DNA from: Saxidomus purpurata
Taxonomy: Eukaryota; Mollusca; Bivalvia; Venerida; Veneridae
Length of the DNA: 64,000 nt
Reading direction: 5' to 3'
Assembly (NCBI GenBank): GCA_022818135.1
Contig: JAFMSR010000008.1
Span: 32,507,100 to 32,571,099, forward strand
In this document: piece by piece, positions 49,855 to 63,612 of the stretch
Numbering within the stretch: the first letter of the stretch is position 1
How the letters are laid out: each line of letters starts with the position of its first letter
Position numbers and translations under genes: made by a program
Notes under the pieces: generated by a model
What the model was told of the DNA's origin: nothing
The model's input: only the letters and a program-made list of their open reading frames with translations
The model's database searches: none

Positions 49855-50700
49855 GAAACAAGAAGGCCATCATTGCCCGATATAGCTCACCTTTGATTTG
49901 TGACCAATTGTATAATCTCAGGTGACCCAGATTTCAACATAATCTAGAAATAATCAAGACAAACATTCCGACTAATTTCCATAAAGATAAATGGTTTTAA
50001 TGTGGCCTCTACGGTGTTAACGAATGTTTAAGTTTGTTTGACCTGGTGACACCAGATGACCCAGATTATTCATGAAGAAAGTGTATTAAATTTGGCATCT
50101 AGTGTGTTAACAAGGTTTTCGTTTGACTTGATCTCATGACCTAGTTTTTGACCCAATCTGACCCAGATTCGAAACACACCTTGAAACAGACATCAACGAT
50201 ACAAACATTCTGAGCTAGTTTCATTTAGACCAGGTAGAAAATGTGGACTCAGTGGTGCGTACATATTGTTTCTACAATATGATCTAGTGACCTAACATTC
50301 GATCCTAGGTGATCTAGTTTCCAATTTCACTAGTTTTTGTGTAGATAAACATTCTGATCATGTTTGATGCAAATCAAGTCGAAAATTCTAGATGCTATAT
50401 AGATAAACATCATGATCAAGTCTGATTAAGATAAGATAGAAAATGTGACTTCTAGAGTGCTTACGAAGTGCTTAATATAATTTGTTACGAGTTACTTAAT
50501 TATTGTTCCTAGATGACCCAATATGGAACTCAGCTGAGATTTTATCAACATGTCAATGTAATTCTATCACAAAGTTTCATTAAGATTGAAATCAAACTGT
50601 GGTCTTTACAGTGCTTACAATAAACAATTGACGGACGGACAAACATATGAACAGACACCGGGCAATCGTTGATCACAATAGCTCACCCTTGACCACGTTG
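49855..50700 (+). repeat. Bivalve-type dispersed repeat, family 2
   Basis: This starts with AGGCCATCATTGCCCGATAT and 'AGCTCACC', and ends with 'ACCGGGCAATCGTTGATCAC' and AATAGCTCACCC; the two ends therefore echo one another. Between them are five or so diverged units of about 150-170 bp containing 'GACCTAGTTTTTGACCC', 'GACCCAGAT', 'ACAAACATTCTGA', 'AAATGTG..CTCTA' and 'GTGTTAACAAGGTTTTCG'. A short ACGGACGGAC word precedes the right end. I recall this as one of the most abundant repeat styles in clams. No ORF is present. Confidence 0.75.
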
Positions 50701-50704
50701 TAAA

Positions 50705-53299
50705 CGTACAGGAAAGAAAGACTTCATATACTCAATACGACTTACAAGTACTCGGAAACCTGAAGTGAATGTGCCCAATGAAGACAGTAAACGACAGCTA
50801 AAACATTTATCATCAAGCAAACAAAAACAAACCGTCACAGAAAGGCTTTAGGCTGAATCCACGGTTAACAAACAAAATCAACACAGTTATGGCTTTTGAC
50901 CTGAGTCACTCTCAATTTTTTCACAATGTTGTCTAGGAGAGTAAATATTTTGTCGTGGTTCCCACTTAGAAGAAAACTGGAAATGTGTCTTTATTTCAAA
51001 ATCTTTTTTGTTTTCTTATCATATATTGGACAATTAAAGATGCTGTTTCCAGTCCGCAAATCGATTTTTATACTGACTCAATTATTTTGTCACCTGTCGT
51101 TCAAAGCACGTTTTTATAATTGTATAGCTTTCCTGAAAACAAAGTGCTAATATCGACCGATTATAGTTACCCTTTTACATGTTTAAGGTTAACTGGTTAT
51201 TTGTCACTTGTAGCATTGTTTCAGCAGAAGTTGTTCTAGGCTAATTGATTCGTATTATCTAATCATTTATTATCCGTTAAGTTGACCAGTCATCCATAAA
51301 ACGTGCTTTTATCATATTAAAGCATGCGTGTTAGAGTAATCTTACCTAGCATTGTCGAACCGATCGTGTACCGCAGTCTGTTACTTAAAAAATCAGTATT
51401 TCTATTGTTATGAAAAGTACAAAATGTATCTGTACACCTTGCATTGTATTGCAGATCATCTCTCTTGACTAGGTGAGTAGTGAAGGACAAAGATGATCCT
51501 CTTGTTAACTTGATTTGAAATGTCAGGATTCTTTAATTCAAATGGTCTAAGTTATAGCATTATGAATAATTTAGCAAAGTAACACCTGCCTGCTCTGATT
51601 TCCCGACGTTCCTATTTTAAACATCGTTTAGAGACATTTCTAACGAAAATGTGCAGTAATTTGATAACGCAGCCATTTTGATTGAATATGTACCTCAGAA
51701 ACCTATTAAATGTTTGCTGTGTTTGGTGACAAAACTGCTGTGATTAGAATATGGCTTCAGGATATTACATGGTCTAATCCAACTATTTAACAGAAGATCT
51801 TATAATTGTATCTTTATAGTGTGTCTCTATTTACTCACATTGCAAACAAAAATATATTGAAATTCGTACATAACACTGGAGGGATCATATGTAAAATAGC
51901 GGGGTTTTTGTTTTATTATGTTATGTAAAGAAACCCTGCTTGAAATCAATACATTTTCTTTTGTTTATACTTTCCTCGATTCAAACCGCACAGAGAATGG
52001 CCCAAGTACATAACTCTCGCATGTCTTCATTAGCCCGCATACAAGTAAACATAATTCTGCGAATTCTAGACAGTCTTGGTGAAACAGTGTCCTACAGAAA
52101 GCTGAACGTAAAGTTACATTATTCTTAAGTTGGTACTCAGGTGTTTAACATGTGCTTTTTCAGTATATAATAGAAGCAAACCTTTGTCATCAACTATCCC
52201 TGACGTAGCCTATGTGTCTGTTATAAAGGATTCAATGATGGAGGATCGATTTTAATCGAAAGTGGGGCGAACTGTCACTAAATGTTTCTAGCAATCGACG
52301 AAGTAAACTCTTTCTAGACTTTAATTTTTTTAGTTGCTTCTCATACACATACATGTATTATATTCTAAGTTAAGATCAAGGTTTTATGCCTAAGTTGCAT
52401 AATCTTCAAAGAAACAGTGCCGTGTTATTATATGATCTTGAAAAAACGTTAGTGGATATCCTATACAACGATGTATATTTCTCAGCAGATGTGTATTAAG
52501 TTTATCTGATTGCAGATTAAGTACTTTTCGACCCACGTCTGTCTTATCTTTGTTTCTCAATCTTTTCTGTGCTCTGCAAATCTATAATACAATTTTCCAC
52601 TAATGACCCGAGATCATTGCTTTTCTTTGTCAAATAAACGCTGGCCATGTTGAACATAATATTGAATTAGCTTCTGCTTTCCCCATTATTGATTGACACG
52701 GGCAAAATCACGACAGCTATTTGTCAAGAATTCAGAAAATGTTTGGTGTTTGGTTTAGTTTTATTATGTATGTGACTTTTCCTCTACTTCTTTCAAATTA
52801 CATTAACTTAGTGTTTGCAATATCTAAGATGGTAATCCGAAGTTAAAACGTACATGTTCATAATACATTGCCATAGTTTGACATTAAGATTTGAACAATG
52901 AAATTAAATTTGAAACAGTTTTTTCTAACAAATATGCATTAGATATGCGATGATCAATGGACCTTATTTCCTTTTGTCATTAAAGTGCTAAACATCCAAT
53001 TAACATGAGTCAGGAGAATATTTCTTGGTTTATTTGCGAGTCTTATACTGGACACTATGTATAGAGAATAAAGAAATATAGATAAAAGAACGTGTATGAT
53101 AGAACTATTCAAAAATAAAGCATACCGAAATGATTGTTATTGGTTAAAGGGCACTACTTTTTGACAATAGTACTATGGCAGGACTATACGTTAGTTGAAT
53201 TATGGTCGTTGTCTAAGTTTATACTAATTCATTATAACTCGATTATGAATCACTCTAGAGTCCGCTTCCTGAAAAATATAACAGTACTGGTGTCATATG
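50705..53299. other. No gene seen
   Basis: AT-rich sequence with chance ORFs (50926-51150 and 51940-52128). No named repeat or exon. Confidence 0.4.
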
Positions 53300-53302
53300 T
53301 GG

Positions 53303-53386
53303 TGGTACGGCCGTGACCCTATTGGGAGTCGAACCCGCAACCTCCGGGATGAGCGGCAGATACCTTAACCTCTACACCACCGATCG
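53303..53386 (-). mobile_element. tRNA-derived SINE head (tRNA-Glu-like), minus strand
   Basis: Read on the minus strand it runs TCGGTGGTGTAGAGGTTAAG (A-box region), then ATCTGCCGCTCATCCCGGAG with a CTC anticodon-like triplet, then GCGGGTTCGACTCCC (B box). The layout matches tRNA-Glu genes, which have a GGTGGTCTAGTGGTTAGG start and a CTC anticodon. The anticodon and T stems have mismatches, so it is a tRNA-like SINE head rather than a working tRNA. The ends also carry inverted GGTGGT/ACCACC words (GGTGGTACGG near 53301 and ACACCAC near 53375). Confidence 0.65.
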
Positions 53387-53389
53387 TTG

Positions 53390-56300
53390 TTTTCACTGTG
53401 TGTTGTCTTTTTCTATGAGGGATATGTGAAAACAATAAACACAACTGCCACATTAAAAATCGACACGACGTTTTTGGAACGCAAGAAGAATAAACTAAAG
53501 GTTATCTCCAAGGTTATCGAGATTATGTATACAGTGCAACCCATCAGGTTAAAACAACATTAGTAACACAAACATGTATTTGTTGTAGAGAGGTGTTGTT
53601 TTGGAGAGACCAATTTCTTTACTAATTGACACAAAGTGTATTTGTGTGTCTATTTGGGGTGGTTGGTGCTAAATGGAGGTGTCTGTATTATTTATCGTAC
53701 AGTTGTTAGTGGAATATGTAGAAAAAAACAAAATGTGACATTGTGATGGTGTTCATACGGAGACAGTTATACGCATCATCATTTGATAATCGACACATGT
53801 GTTAGATATATCATTGGCAAACCTGCTCGCCTTACATTGCGTTGTATCTTTTTAAATATATCTGCTTTAATATAATAAGTACGTTCATTGTATAAAGGCA
53901 TGCTCACAAATTCCACATACATATATATCGGCTCATTATATAATCAGGTTATTGATAACACTGAAGTGATGGTTTTACAAGTCAAAGGATTTTAGCGCAC
54001 CTCTCTGTACATATAATGGAAGTTCAATATAAAAACACAGTCAATTAAGTAAATATAGGCGTTAGCTTTTAATTCTTCATTTCTATATCTTTTAAAAATA
54101 TGCACATCTTGGCGAAGAACTGTATATTTGTCAACGGTTATCGGAGGATTTAGATAAAGTAAGATATTGTTAGGGTTTATCAAGAAAGACTGCCTGATGA
54201 AATCCACCAGATTTTGATTGTTGTGAATCAATTTGAACAGGGGCAATTGTTTTAACTGCAATTAGCAAATACGAACGAAAATGTATTGTTTTATTCCCAA
54301 AACCTAAAGTCAAAAAGATATGCCTCTTTGTTGTGGCTACGTGATAAGTTCGCTACTTCTAGCAACAACATTTAAAATGTTTCCGTGTTAAGCAAACAAT
54401 TTGCAGTAAGCACTGCGGGTAAACTGTACAATGCTAAGTGTTCCTTCCATGGAGGGAATAACAAACTGTTTCGTTACAATTATATTTACCATATACTCGA
54501 CAAAACTATTTTATTCTTAGTTTTGTTTACCAGTTTGAAGCTCAGTTTAGCACATAGCATATCTAGCCATCTTGTTGAGTAAGTGTCTTTGACCTGCATT
54601 GCGAATTCCACATGGGGGCTACGTGACTGTTAAGGAAGTGCTATTACTGCAAGATTGAGTCAAATCCCATGATAGAAAGTTAGTTCATACTGATTGTATG
54701 TAATACAGTTTCACTGACTACAGATGTTCCTGTGGCCGAATGGTTTGATAAACTGTTTCTCGTGGCTTTTGATTTCTACGGGTATTGAAGTTTAAATATA
54801 ATTTACCAAAAATAATTATATAGATCAGTACTTTTGTAAGCAAACTAAATACAGATTTATCTGCAACATATATCACTGTGGCAAGTTCATTGAAACTGCA
54901 TCTCGCTGCTACTTGCATTCTTAAAGTATTAAAGTTTGAATGTGATACATACAATATAATTAAACTTATACTTTTCTTTCTATTTTAGTGAGGTCAAACT
55001 TATATATACTTGTTTTGGCATGCTGGGATTCATACAACTCATCAATGAAAATAAGTCGTTTTGTAAAGCTTTATCCAATATTTGATACCCGAAGCTTTTA
55101 TACTTGTATTTTCAATATGCCAAACAGTAAAAGGTATAATGCTTAATCGTTTATGGTTAGAGAGTCTTTATATATGAATTTGTAAGAACATGCTTATGCT
55201 GAAAGCACCATTTATCCCACCGATATCGGGAGCATATTAAATTACATGCCCCTGTTACATATAAGAATGTAGTAGAAGCTACTATTTAGAACAATTTGTG
55301 GCATGTGATAGTCGTCTACATCTTCCTTTAAATGAACAATGTAACAAGCTTTGCTTGTTAAGCTCGGTCGTATTTATCCTCTTTTTTGTCAAACCATCAA
55401 TCTCTGTTTCTCATTCGATTCTGGTGTCTTCATTAGGAACAGTCGATATCAAGTAAAACATAATTCACTAGAGAATTTCTAAGAAATGTTTACTTTTGAT
55501 TAAATATTACTGCTACGTGCAGGTCGAATATTGATTTGGTTTAAAACTGATGCATCCAAATCCATGGTATTAAAAGCATTTGAACAAAAATGTAGATTGA
55601 TGTTTCTATTTTGCATCTGTCGTTTAACCACTATGACAAACTTGCTAATTTGCGTGTTATCTATTTTCAAGAATGGCAACATTTTAACCTGTTAGGATAT
55701 AGAAAATTTGATTAAAATCAGTATTGGAAAATAAAACTTGTTTTTCTTTCCAAATATTTGAAAACAAACCACAAAGTAATTTTGTCCTACAAAAATAAGG
55801 TTCTTAGATGAATAGCTCTTATATGGATACATCTTCAAATGGCTTTAAACAGACGTGCTATCAGGATAAGTGAAGTCCGCCGTTCGTCTGTCTGTCGCCC
55901 ATTTACATATTTTTATCATTTTTATTATTATTTTATTTTGTTGCTTTGGAAGCAAAAAAAGCGAAATAAAGACATCATTGAATAGCTGTTCTTCCATAGT
56001 TGCATAGTTTATATTGTGTTAATGAAACTAACGTATATCGAACTGTAGAAAAATACCAGGCTCAATAGACAACCTATAACATTTTTATACTTAAGAGCTC
56101 GAGTTTCCTGTAAAAGAAAGTACCGCTACATATATACTGAAATAGCAATTTCCAGAGTCTTACTTCGGTAATTCTGTTACACAGATTAAATGCAATTCTA
56201 TCGTCTGAATTGCCAGTTTGTAATCTGGTCAAGTGTCTTGGGGAAAACAACATTTGTCTAAACAGTTACGTCTAGACTCACCTTTACTTTCTAATTAGTT

Positions 56301-57270
56301 TTCAAATATAGTTTAAAGAGAACATGTCCCGTGAGAACATTCGGACAATTTTTTGCTTGGTGACATTTACAAAACATCACTGTTCTTGTTGTATCGAAAT
56401 TTGAACAGCTTTAAAAGTCACTATTGTGGTGGTGTTCTCTTTACGCCAAGTTAAATTAACGAAACACATTATGTTTGAAAAAGAGTCAATAATAGTTTCA
56501 GTCTATGTATTTAAGTTCACAAATGCCACACGGTTTCACGCCAAATATATACTGGTAATAGTAAGATTATGTTATAGTTATTGGATAGGAAAGGATGTTA
56601 TTGGCATATAACAGAATACATGCTATATAAAGGGAAGGTCGGTGGAAAAAAAATCGAGGCTGAAATATATTTCTTTACTGTTTTATCGCATGCACAAGAA
56701 ACAATTAAAATATATTAAAGACAACTTAATAAATGTTCTGTTTGACCCCCAATCAAAATTAGCACTTTTTTACACTAGACAGCCTAACTTGTTTTCTGTC
56801 AACACTTTTAATTTAATTTTGAACAGAAACGATTGTGTTGACAATGTAGTAGGGTTGTATTTTGATTAAATCGTTGCCCACCATTAGTATTGATCGGGTT
56901 TTATTGATCTTTTTAATTTATTAAAGGATTAGGGTAATCTTTCATTATCAAAGTATTTCGATATTGTAGAAGAAAATGCTGAAACAAATGAAGATTTACT
57001 ATCATTACAAGCATTGAATCAATCTGACAAACAATACATATGATCAAGTGGAACAGTTTAGTAGATTTATTTTGTCAACACCTCTTTAAACTGCTACAAT
57101 CTTGGACATACATAATTGATTTTAATTAGAAGTGACCGAAAGCAATCACTGTGTTTTTTTCCTTCAGGTCTGATTTGAAATACCTACCAGTAAATTAAAA
57201 AAAAAAAGGTTTTGGTCTTTATATTTACAATGTACATTCAAAGCCTTTGGAGGTATTTAGCACTAAAGTT
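53390..57270. other. No gene seen
   Basis: AT-rich sequence with only chance-length ORFs (53992-54261 minus, 54718-54954 minus, 56426-56611 and 56642-56869 plus). No repeat I can name. Confidence 0.4.
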
Positions 57271-57274
57271 TTAA

Positions 57275-57334
57275 GATTTAAATATATTTGAATATATTTA
57301 AATACATTTAAATACATTTATATACATTCATATC
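57275..57334. repeat. Short AT-rich tandem repeat, 10-11 bp unit
   Basis: Five or so units of the form AAATACATTT / AATATATTTG follow one another. A minor microsatellite-like tract. Confidence 0.75.
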
Positions 57335-57339
57335 TTCTT

Positions 57340-59005
57340 TGTTATTGCTTCTTGTAAACAGTTTCACCCTTCCAGGGTTTGAAAGCTGTGTTCTGCACTG
57401 AATTTTGGGAGACTGCCAGCGATATCTATATATCAAGCACACTGTTTCTGTGATACATGTAAGTTATATAACGGCATACTTTTTATAATTAACACGACTA
57501 TATTGAGTGTATAACAGGACACAAAGATCAATGAAATGCCTTTGCACCATGCGATAATTCCATTCTATTCTTTGAAACAAATTGTCTAGTGACACATTGG
57601 CTGCATGTGATTGAGGTAAAGGTCATACTATAGCAAATGTATATGTCATATTGTATCATACCAATATTCACGTTTATCTTTGATCTTTGATATCTGGTGA
57701 TATGTTTTGTGCAATTCCGCTGTCAAAGAATGGATAAAATCATAAAAATTAATTTACGTAATTGATGTATAAACTCTTGCTCTTTTCATTACCTTACTTT
57801 TTTTTGAAGTTTCTCCAATTGCTATGTATGATATCTAGACCCATACAACTGTCTGCATTTACTTTAAAAACCGATTTTTGAAATGACATCGTCGGCATAC
57901 ACGTAACATATGAGTTAAGCAACATTGGGCTACTGGTTGACTCTTCAAAAGGCAAATGAACTTGTTTATTTTACATAAATTAAAAGTGTATAGATTATGG
58001 TCTGCTAGAGATGTATAAAACATACTACACTTTCTAGTAGGAATACCTTTTAACCTAGTTCAATAATTTAAAGCCCCCCTAAGTTCACTTTGTTATGAAG
58101 TGAAAGATGAAATTCACTTTTCGATGTGTTGTCCTATATTTAATGATGACAGAAATGGACTGTTTAGTTCTGTTGGTATTTACTCTAAACGCTGTCTTGG
58201 CTTGTCTGCTGCTCATAAATTCATCAGGTTAATGAGCTTAGAAAGTTCAAACGTTATCAACTTGTGTAAATACTTGTTCAAATTATACGATAAGAGAAAG
58301 TCTAGTTAATGTTTTTTTTTTTATTCTATATTTTTGTCCATTAATTAAATCTTTGAATTGACATGTACATCAGTCATAAGAAAAATATTCTTGTGCATAT
58401 TGCAAGTGAATTGTACATTTCTAAACAGTCTAAAATATACTAAAGACATACTATAGACACGTTCTTTTACGCGATTAACATTTCACTTTTTACATGCTAC
58501 TTTGTTGTATTATTAGCCATGCAATAGACACGTTATGGTCAGGTTGACTTGGAATGAGAAAAGCATATTACATGTATTGCTATAGTTATCATTTTACGTT
58601 AAGTCATTAGTTAGAATTGTGATTCACATCTGTTTTTTATAAATGATAATCTTTGTCTGCCACACTATACATATCATATATGGACATCATATTAGCATGT
58701 GCAAATTGACCGAGGATTAGAAATAATATGTCGTACCTGCCATTGCCAACATATTTCAAGTAATTATTGTGAAAGTTGTTCACATAATTTAGTAGTTGAT
58801 AAACTCCTGCCATACTATAGACTAATTATTATTATTCAATCAATTTATTAGAGCCTGGATTGAGATTTAACAGTCTTTGCCTACTTTGATATTCCAACAT
58901 CCAATATGTAATATTTCATGCTGTATTTGTGATAACAATATAATTATCATAACCTTGATTGGACAATAAAATATATTCTATTTTATTCTGTTATATTCTT
59001 TGAAT
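57340..59005. other. No gene seen
   Basis: AT-rich sequence leading into the satellite. One chance ORF (58100-58309). Just before the array, TATTCTATTTTATTCTGTTA words occur near 58973-58995. Confidence 0.45.
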
Positions 59006-59010
59006 TGTCT

Positions 59011-60430
59011 CTGATAGAATACGGAGTTTACTGATATAATACTGAATAATAGAATACTGAATGACAGAATACTGAATTTACTGATAGGATACTGAATTTA
59101 CTGATAGGATACTGAATTTACTGATAGAATACTGAATTTACTGATAAGATACTGAATTTACTGATATAATACTGAATTTACTGATAGGATACTGAATTTA
59201 CTGATAGAATACTGAATTTACTGATAAGATACTGAATTTACTGATATAATACTGAATTTACTGATATAATACTGAATTTACTGATAGAATACTGAATTTA
59301 CTGATAGAATACTGAATTTACTGATAAGATACTGAATTTACTGATATAATACTGAATTTACTGATATAATACTGATAAGATACTGATTTTACTGATATAA
59401 TACTGAATTTACTGATATAATATTGAATTTACTGATAGAATACTGAATTTACTGATATAATACTGAAATCACTGATAGAATACTGAAATTACTGATAAGA
59501 TACTGAATTTACTGATATGATACTGAATTTACTGATATAATACTGAATTTACTGATAGAATACTGAATTTACTGATAGAATACTGAATTTACTGATAAGA
59601 TACTGAATTTACTGATATAATACTGAATTTACTGATAGAATACTGAATTTACTGATATAATACTGAATTTACTGATAGAATACTGAATTTACTGATAAGA
59701 TACTGAATTGACTGATAGGATACTGAATTTACTGATAAGATACTGAATTTACTGATATAATACTGAATTTACTGATATAATACTGAATTTACTGATATGA
59801 TACTGAATTTACTGATAGGATACTGAATTTACTGATAGAATACTGAATTTACTGATAAGATACTGAATTTACTGATAGAATACTGAATTTACTGATAAGA
59901 TACTGAATTTACTGATATAATACTGAATTTACTGATATGATACTGAATTTACTGATAGGATACTGAATTTACTGATAGAATACTGAATTTACTGATAGGA
60001 TACTGAATTGACTGATAGAATACTGAATTTACTGATAAGATACTGAATTGACTGATAGGATACTGAATTTACTGATATAATACTGAATTTACTGATATAA
60101 TACTGAATTTACTGATATGATACTGAATTTACTGATAGGATACTGAATTTACTGATAGAATACTGAATTTACTGATAGAATACTGAATTTACTGATATGA
60201 TACTGAATTTACTGATAGGATACGAATTTACTGATAGGATACTGAATTTATTGATAGAATACTGAATTTACTGATAGGATACTGAATTTACTGATATAAT
60301 GCTGAATTAACTGATAGAATACTGAATTTACTGAAACAGTACGGATCTTATGGACAGAGTATTGAATTTACTGATAGAATTCTGAATTAATTGATAAAAT
60401 ACTGAATTTAAGGATAGAATAATGAATTAA
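59011..60430 (+). repeat. 20-bp satellite array, about 71 units
   Basis: The unit is ACTGAATTTACTGATAGAAT, repeated for about 1.42 kb with degenerate edges and a few indels (near 59045-59075, 59365-59390 and 60222). Variation is concentrated in four bases after CTGAT, giving five main unit types: AGAA, ATAA, AAGA, AGGA and ATGA. TGA recurs in every frame because 20 is not a multiple of three, so the array cannot code. Variant order is not random (see findings). Confidence 0.97.
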
Positions 60431-60434
60431 TTAC

Positions 60435-61980
60435 ATGCACTTCCGACTTAAAAAGAAACTTTAGAAATAATGTTTTCAAAAATGTAAATTTCGCCGGTAA
60501 GACATCTTTCATGATAATACAAATGTTTCGGGTAATTGTAACATCTAAACTTCGTTCTCTATTCATCGAACGGTTCCACAATCACATTAAATTTCGCGTT
60601 CAGTATTATTCTTGAAAATCAAAATTAATCTGAAACGACACAATTATGTCTCCCATAAAGGATAGAATAGAGCCACAAAAAGTCTTTTTTAGCTGCAACT
60701 TATGTTGACGCATTAGATACAGAAATTTCTTTTTTCGGTCAAAAAATCTTTCTGGCTATGTTATGTACGTACAATGTGTTCATAAATACTAGGAATACAA
60801 CACTTATTGAAACCGGTCACTGCAAATTCTAACGTTTTATTCTGTATATGTACTGACCTTATTTGGTAAAATGTGCGGACCCATCAGATATCAATATTTG
60901 TACTACACTATTGTATTCACCGGAATATTCTTGTTGATAACAAGCTCCCGAGGTTGATCATTTCGTTGTCACTGAAGAGAAATTTAATCTGGAGTAATTT
61001 CCCGCGTTTCATTAACGTCTACATGACTTAAGGACATTCGCCGTAGATTTCAGAAACTGTATCGTCTTGTTGTACAATATGATATAATAGAAAATATAGA
61101 TTTTACGGCGCCGGGGTAATGGCTTAGAATGAATCTGTAAACAAATTACAGCGTGTTTTTCTTAGACATGCCGATGAAAAGGTACTAAGCAATTTATCAC
61201 TGTGATCGTTTGCTTCCTTGGCGTTTAGAATTAAACAGAAACTTCTAGGAAATTACGATCATAAATAGAAGGAGAACACTGTCTGTTCGATAGGTGCCTT
61301 TTTCAAACATGTTTACAGTGTAATGCTTTTCGAGTTAATTAATTCAGCATTTCATAAAAGTTATGCCAAATAATATTTCAAATAGACTGTAAGTATGTTG
61401 TTGCTTTTTGTCATAAAGCTTTTGAAAACGTTATGTTTTGTTTCTTTATCAATATGAAGTTTAGTTCATACTTGCTTAAACATGTAAACACTGTGTCACA
61501 TCTTGACTAAATACATGTATGCATGATTAAAATAATTTTCATCCACATGAATGTTTTTATATTCATAAAACAGTGCACATCATTTATAAGTATTAGATCA
61601 ATAATTCAAAACAAGCATTTTCATAAAGAGGGATAAACTGACATAGACTTTTGCCATGACAACGTTGACAAAATGCATCAACAATAAATGATGAAACAGT
61701 TAGAAGCTTTTTACACGCCCTAGTGTTAGTATTAATAATCAAAGCAATTAACACATACATATAGAAAGAAATGCAATGTTTTCAGCAGCTGATGTTAATC
61801 TAAAAGTTTAACGTGGAAATAACGAAAAGAATGTTTTAAACTGCGAAATAAGTTTGTTATGAGTGGAAAATTCAAATGATTTTATATACATTGTATTAGT
61901 ACTTCTGTGAGTTCGGAGGTTTCAATTGTATGTAAGGCATATAACAAGGCGTAACTTTAAGTTGTGTCTAAATGTTCAGA
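60435..61980. other. No gene seen
   Basis: AT-rich sequence after the satellite. No ORF above chance, no recognised repeat. Confidence 0.45.
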
Positions 61981-61983
61981 TGT

Positions 61984-62256
61984 GGCAGCATAAAACTTTG
62001 TATGTTATCATACGCCGACATAAAACTTCTATATGTTATGATGTATATATGTTATGATATGCTGACATAAAACTTCTATTATTATGATGTGCCGACATAA
62101 ATCTTTTACTAGTATATGTTATGATGTCTATTTGTTATGACGTGCTGACATAAAACTTCAATATGTTATGATGTCTTGACATAAAACTTCCATATGTCAT
62201 AATGTGCGGACATAAAACTGTTCTCTATCTTATGGTGTACCGACACAAAACTTCTT
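61984..62256 (+). repeat. Diverged tandem repeat, about 32-bp unit
   Basis: Seven or eight copies of a unit like TTATGATGTGCCGACATAAA followed by ACTTCTATATG can be read. Unit length is uneven because some copies carry an extra ATGTTATGATGTATAT insertion. The copies are well diverged, so the array is older than the 20-bp satellite 1.5 kb upstream. Confidence 0.85.
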
Positions 62257-62259
62257 TGT

Positions 62260-63612
62260 TTAAATTTGTAATCCTCTTTGTTTGTGTGCAATATTTTGCT
62301 TGTGTACTTAAGTGTATCTGTTTGATAGCATATCGGGCCCAATCCCAGTTTCAAATTAACTCAACTTGGAAGACCTCTGTCTGACAACAAGAAATGTAAA
62401 ACAATGATAATAAGTAACTGGAAAAGGTCATCCAAGTGTTGAACCATAAACGGAACTCATAAATCTGTCAGCAGTAGGCAACTGTTTATAGCTCAAGCGT
62501 TCGATGACAGACTGTGGGGAAACATTTATTCTTATTTTTGAAACTTGATTATTTCGATGGTCTGGTGAAAAGACTGATTCAATTGTCTGAGAGGTAAACA
62601 GGGAATGAACAAATTTGAACTTGTTTGTTTTTACTGTTTCACTTTTAGAGTCTTGTGCTTGTTATTTTAGCCCTGTATAGAGAGGTCAAGTGCTTGCAAA
62701 AAGATTTAAAGAAATTGACATTAGATGCTTTGACATCAATAAATTCAGTATTTCCCATATTTCTTCTGTCAAACACGTTTTATCATCTCTTTGCAGTCAA
62801 TTGAAAGGTACAATCAGTATCATAACTAATCTAATGATTCAAAAACTGGCCATGTAATCGTTTAAAACATAGATGAGAAGGAAACATCTTAAAACATGAC
62901 TTGTAAACTTCAGTGCAATGCAGCATTAAGTGTGTCATACCCAGTATGTGTCAATGTACCCTGGTGAATTGAACCAAGTCATTTCTGCGCATAGACATAT
63001 TAACCATACAAACATAAAGACATTGTTCAACAGTCAAGTTTCATTATCGTCTGTCTACTTCTGTTGTGTTGCATACACACCCGCTAAGTGCCATTTCGTG
63101 TGCAGACTATTACATTTTGTTGATAAATGGTATGCCATCAATACAGGTTAAGAAACCATTGCTGACAGGGAACTAATGATATCTTAAATTCGAAACCCAT
63201 AAATTGAATCTTGAACGCAGAAATATTATTATACCTATATTAGATTTGTAAATGTATATATATCCTTCAAAATGTTTGTCATTCCTTGTAAAACACTAAC
63301 ACATTTTGACTGTCCGGATTAAAGAATAAGTTTGATAACGTAAAATCAGTACCAGTGTCTAAAAGTTACGAAAATGTATGTATTTTTTGTGTTTAATTAC
63401 CATTCTTTTTTGTTGCTGTGTTAAATTAAACTTTCGAAAACACAGTTAATCAGATATTGTTATATATTTACAAAATAAATCCCACATGCTTTCAATAATT
63501 TTGTAAATGATAAATACTAAATCTGTTAACCTGTTCTCGAAACACTGTAAACATTACATTACCCATACTGCCTCAGTCAGAAAAAAAACAACTTATGTTT
63601 TATATTTTTCAG
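62260..63612. other. No gene seen; upstream flank of candidate exon 2
   Basis: AT-rich sequence that would form the 3' end of the candidate intron. It ends with a pyrimidine-rich tract and CAG at 63610-63612. The ORF 62930-63151 has no recognisable feature. The open frame begins upstream at 63507, but the part before 63613 is treated as intron. Confidence 0.4.

Larger units (their letters stand above)
32338..63612 (+). other. Candidate first intron, about 31.3 kb
   Basis: If the exons at 32256-32337 and 63613-63744 belong to one gene, this is the intron between them. It starts GTAAGT and ends TTATATTTTTCAG. It contains several repeats listed separately (36-bp minisatellite, CpG-rich repeat copy B, two SINE heads, a bivalve repeat, the 20-bp satellite), which would explain its size. 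Unrecognised small exons could lie inside; the one exon-like segment seen (44213-44291) does not fit the phase. Confidence 0.3.

Noticed and set aside
51436..51480. 18-base microexon between a TATTGCAG and a GTGAGT
   Set aside because: The frame support is nil, and an internal TAG ends the only suggestive reading. Coincidental splice-like words.
53303..53386. Possible functional tRNA-Glu(CTC)
   Set aside because: The anticodon and T stems do not pair properly, and the sequence runs on like a SINE.
59011..60430. CRISPR-like array
   Set aside because: The 20-bp units are contiguous with no unique spacers, and the context is animal nuclear DNA.
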